DNA of 64,000 bases from Spongiimicrobium salis (GTDB lineage Bacteria; Bacteroidota; Bacteroidia; Flavobacteriales; Flavobacteriaceae). This document shows, in pieces, positions 63,140-64,000 of this stretch; position 1 is the stretch's first letter, and the number at the start of each line of letters is the position of its first letter. The notes under the pieces were generated by a model, which made no database searches, was not told the DNA's origin, and saw only the letters and a list, made by a program, of their open reading frames with translations. The stretch is from contig NZ_JBHEQA010000004.1 of assembly GCF_043678055.1 (NCBI RefSeq), positions 186,001 through 250,000 of the forward strand. The letters run 5' to 3'. Both the position numbers and the translations under genes were made by a program.

Positions 63140-63532
63140 TTAGTGTTGCGGTCTATTTTTCCAGATCGCCAGATATTGATTCGTAGCCATTCTTCGGGAA
63201 GCATCTTTGGCCCGCTCAGCAAGCTCACCTACGTACAATTGATCTATGGTTTGAAACCACAATTGCAGCCATTTCCCAAAATGAAGTTGATTCATGGTAT
63301 AGTTTAGATGTTCATCTACCTGTCTATGGGCCCGCATTGGGTTTCCCTTGAAGCAGGCCACTCCAAACAAGGCGGTAACCCAGAAATCGGTAAGTTTTTC
63401 CAGATGGGGAGGCCATTGTTCTTCAGATAAATGCTGATTAAAAATTGGACCCAACAATGCATCTTCCCGTATCGCTTGGTAAAAGGTGGAGACCAAGAGA
63501 AAGATATCTTCCCTAGTTTCTATCTGTTTCAT
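63140..63532 (-). CDS. Group III truncated haemoglobin
   Basis: This 130-residue protein has the 2-over-2 globin fold. DIFLLVSTFYQAIREDALLGPIF opens the B/C region, FWVTALFG lies in helix E, and the proximal His (F8) is in QLHFGKWLQLWF, the group III signature LxxxHFxxWL. These bind haem and are linked to oxygen or nitric oxide chemistry. The gene overlaps the upstream cupin gene by 4 bases (ATGA), so they form an operon. Low-oxygen or nitrosative control is plausible, but I see no regulator site. Confidence 0.9.
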   Translation of the reverse strand: MKQIETREDIFLLVSTFYQAIREDALLGPIFNQHLSEEQWPPHLEKLTDFWVTALFGVACFKGNPMRAHRQVDEHLNYTMNQLHFGKWLQLWFQTIDQLYVGELAERAKDASRRMATNQYLAIWKNRPQH

Positions 63533-63912
63533 TTTCTCTTATGATCAAGGGAGACCGTATCTTCAACATTTTGTTTGACTCTTTCCACAGCATCTTGATG
63601 TGAAATGGACAAACGGATGATACAATCTGCAATGCAACTTAAATCATGAGGGACATGGGCATCCAAGGCAATGAGGTCTCCTTTCTTCAATACCTGCTTC
63701 TTACCCGCTACACCAAAGTAAATTGCCCCTTCCACAAGTGCTACCACAATAGGAAATGGCGCCTTGTGTTCTTTCATTATTTGGCCACTCTTCATGAGAA
63801 TACGAACCTCCTTGGAACTTGCTGTTTTTAGCAAGGTTTCCACTTGCGGTCTATTTTCATTGTATACCAAGTTCTTTGTAAATGAAACCATTTGTGTTGC
63901 TGTATTATTCAT
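63529..63912 (-). CDS. Cupin-fold protein
   Basis: This 127-residue protein is a single small cupin barrel. MKSGQIMKEHKAPFPIVVALVEG aligns with the first cupin box (metal-ligand His at KEHKAP; quoted in part), and LKKGDLIALDAHVPHDLSCI with the second (His in VPHDL). Metal ligands are fewer than in classic cupins, so the site may be altered. The C-terminal helix carries a Lys/Glu tail. It overlaps the truncated haemoglobin gene by 4 bases. A sensor or ligand-binding role is possible; no enzyme activity can be assigned. Confidence 0.75.
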   Translation of the reverse strand: MNNTATQMVSFTKNLVYNENRPQVETLLKTASSKEVRILMKSGQIMKEHKAPFPIVVALVEGAIYFGVAGKKQVLKKGDLIALDAHVPHDLSCIADCIIRLSISHQDAVERVKQNVEDTVSLDHKRK

Positions 63913-63930
63913 CTTTTTTAGTTTTAAACA

Positions 63931-64000
63931 TTATTTATTTTTGGGGTGTCGGAGGCCCATCTTTCTCAGCAGCGCTATTCCAAAAATCAGTAAACTGCCC
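63931..64000 (-). CDS. C-terminal end of an unidentified membrane protein (cut by right edge)
   Basis: On the minus strand a frame enters from the right edge and ends in TAA at 63931-63933. It encodes GSLLIFGIALLRKMGLRHPKNK: a hydrophobic helix followed by a basic tail (about 22 residues; quoted here in part as LLIFGIALLRKMGLRHP). This looks like the end of a multi-pass membrane protein. The following cupin ATG lies 18 bases downstream, so it may belong to the same operon. It is too short to identify. Confidence 0.35.
   Translation of the reverse strand, partial: GSLLIFGIALLRKMGLRHPKNK

Overview
The window is chromosomal DNA of a gliding-type member of the Flavobacteriaceae (phylum Bacteroidota). 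The evidence is the gldKLMN type IX secretion/gliding cluster, Bacteroidota-type gene neighbourhoods (miaB–sigma-54 activator–lptE–secG; coaX–outer-membrane protein–TPR–lptC), lipoproteins with SC/QCG lipoboxes, near absence of Shine-Dalgarno sites, and several promoters matching TTG-N19..22-TANNTTTG. The genus cannot be named from the sequence alone. Almost all of it is core genome. I found no rRNA, insertion sequence, prophage, integrase or CRISPR array, and no gene-free stretch reaches 300 bases.

Layout. 1-4360 (minus): gldN (cut by the left edge), gldM, gldL, gldK, the T9SS motor and outer ring, followed by a metal-site-degenerate arginase-fold protein and topA (to 8129). 8312-11163 (minus): a SAM methyltransferase, an LVIVD-repeat lipoprotein and a multi-pass membrane protein. 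11309-15871 (plus): a tight operon of miaB, a receiver-less sigma-54 activator, lptE, a TPR-type protein and secG, closed by a terminator. 16045-18024: groES-groEL behind a sigma-54-like -24/-12 sequence. 18208-22958: a LytS/LytTR-type two-component pair, an OmpA-type protein and a secreted protein. 23026-23675 (minus): a small XRE regulator with a membrane protein. 23877-25949: a GAF/fRMsr-like protein and purH. 26004-31564: mreB-mreC-mreD-PBP2-rodA, the elongation machinery.

31561-40457 (minus) holds the main accessory system. It consists of a secreted non-specific nuclease, a 52-residue double-glycine leader peptide with a five-cysteine core, a C39-like/VKOR/thioredoxin fusion, an HlyD-type adaptor and a C39-peptidase ABC exporter, followed by the tail-specific protease Prc. 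The middle four look like a complete make-oxidise-cleave-export pathway for a disulfide-containing secreted peptide. The precursor sits in its own hairpin-bounded unit.

40665-47495 (plus): surE, a small membrane protein, lpxB, a 12-base C run, a DUF885 lipoprotein, an NlpC/P60 lipoprotein and a ComEC protein without an evident nuclease domain. 47492-51232 (minus): a POT peptide transporter and a DPP-IV-type peptidase, plausibly working together in peptide use. 51420-53644 (plus): HMG-CoA reductase and a GHMP kinase (mevalonate pathway). 53706-61416 (minus): coaX, an outer-membrane protein, a TPR protein, lptC, a small membrane protein, a CNNM/CorC protein and a SurA/PpiD-type isomerase, an envelope-biogenesis operon. 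61517-61589: tRNA-Phe. 61658-63912 (minus): msrB-msrA, a small membrane protein, a truncated haemoglobin and a cupin. A further gene is cut by the right edge.
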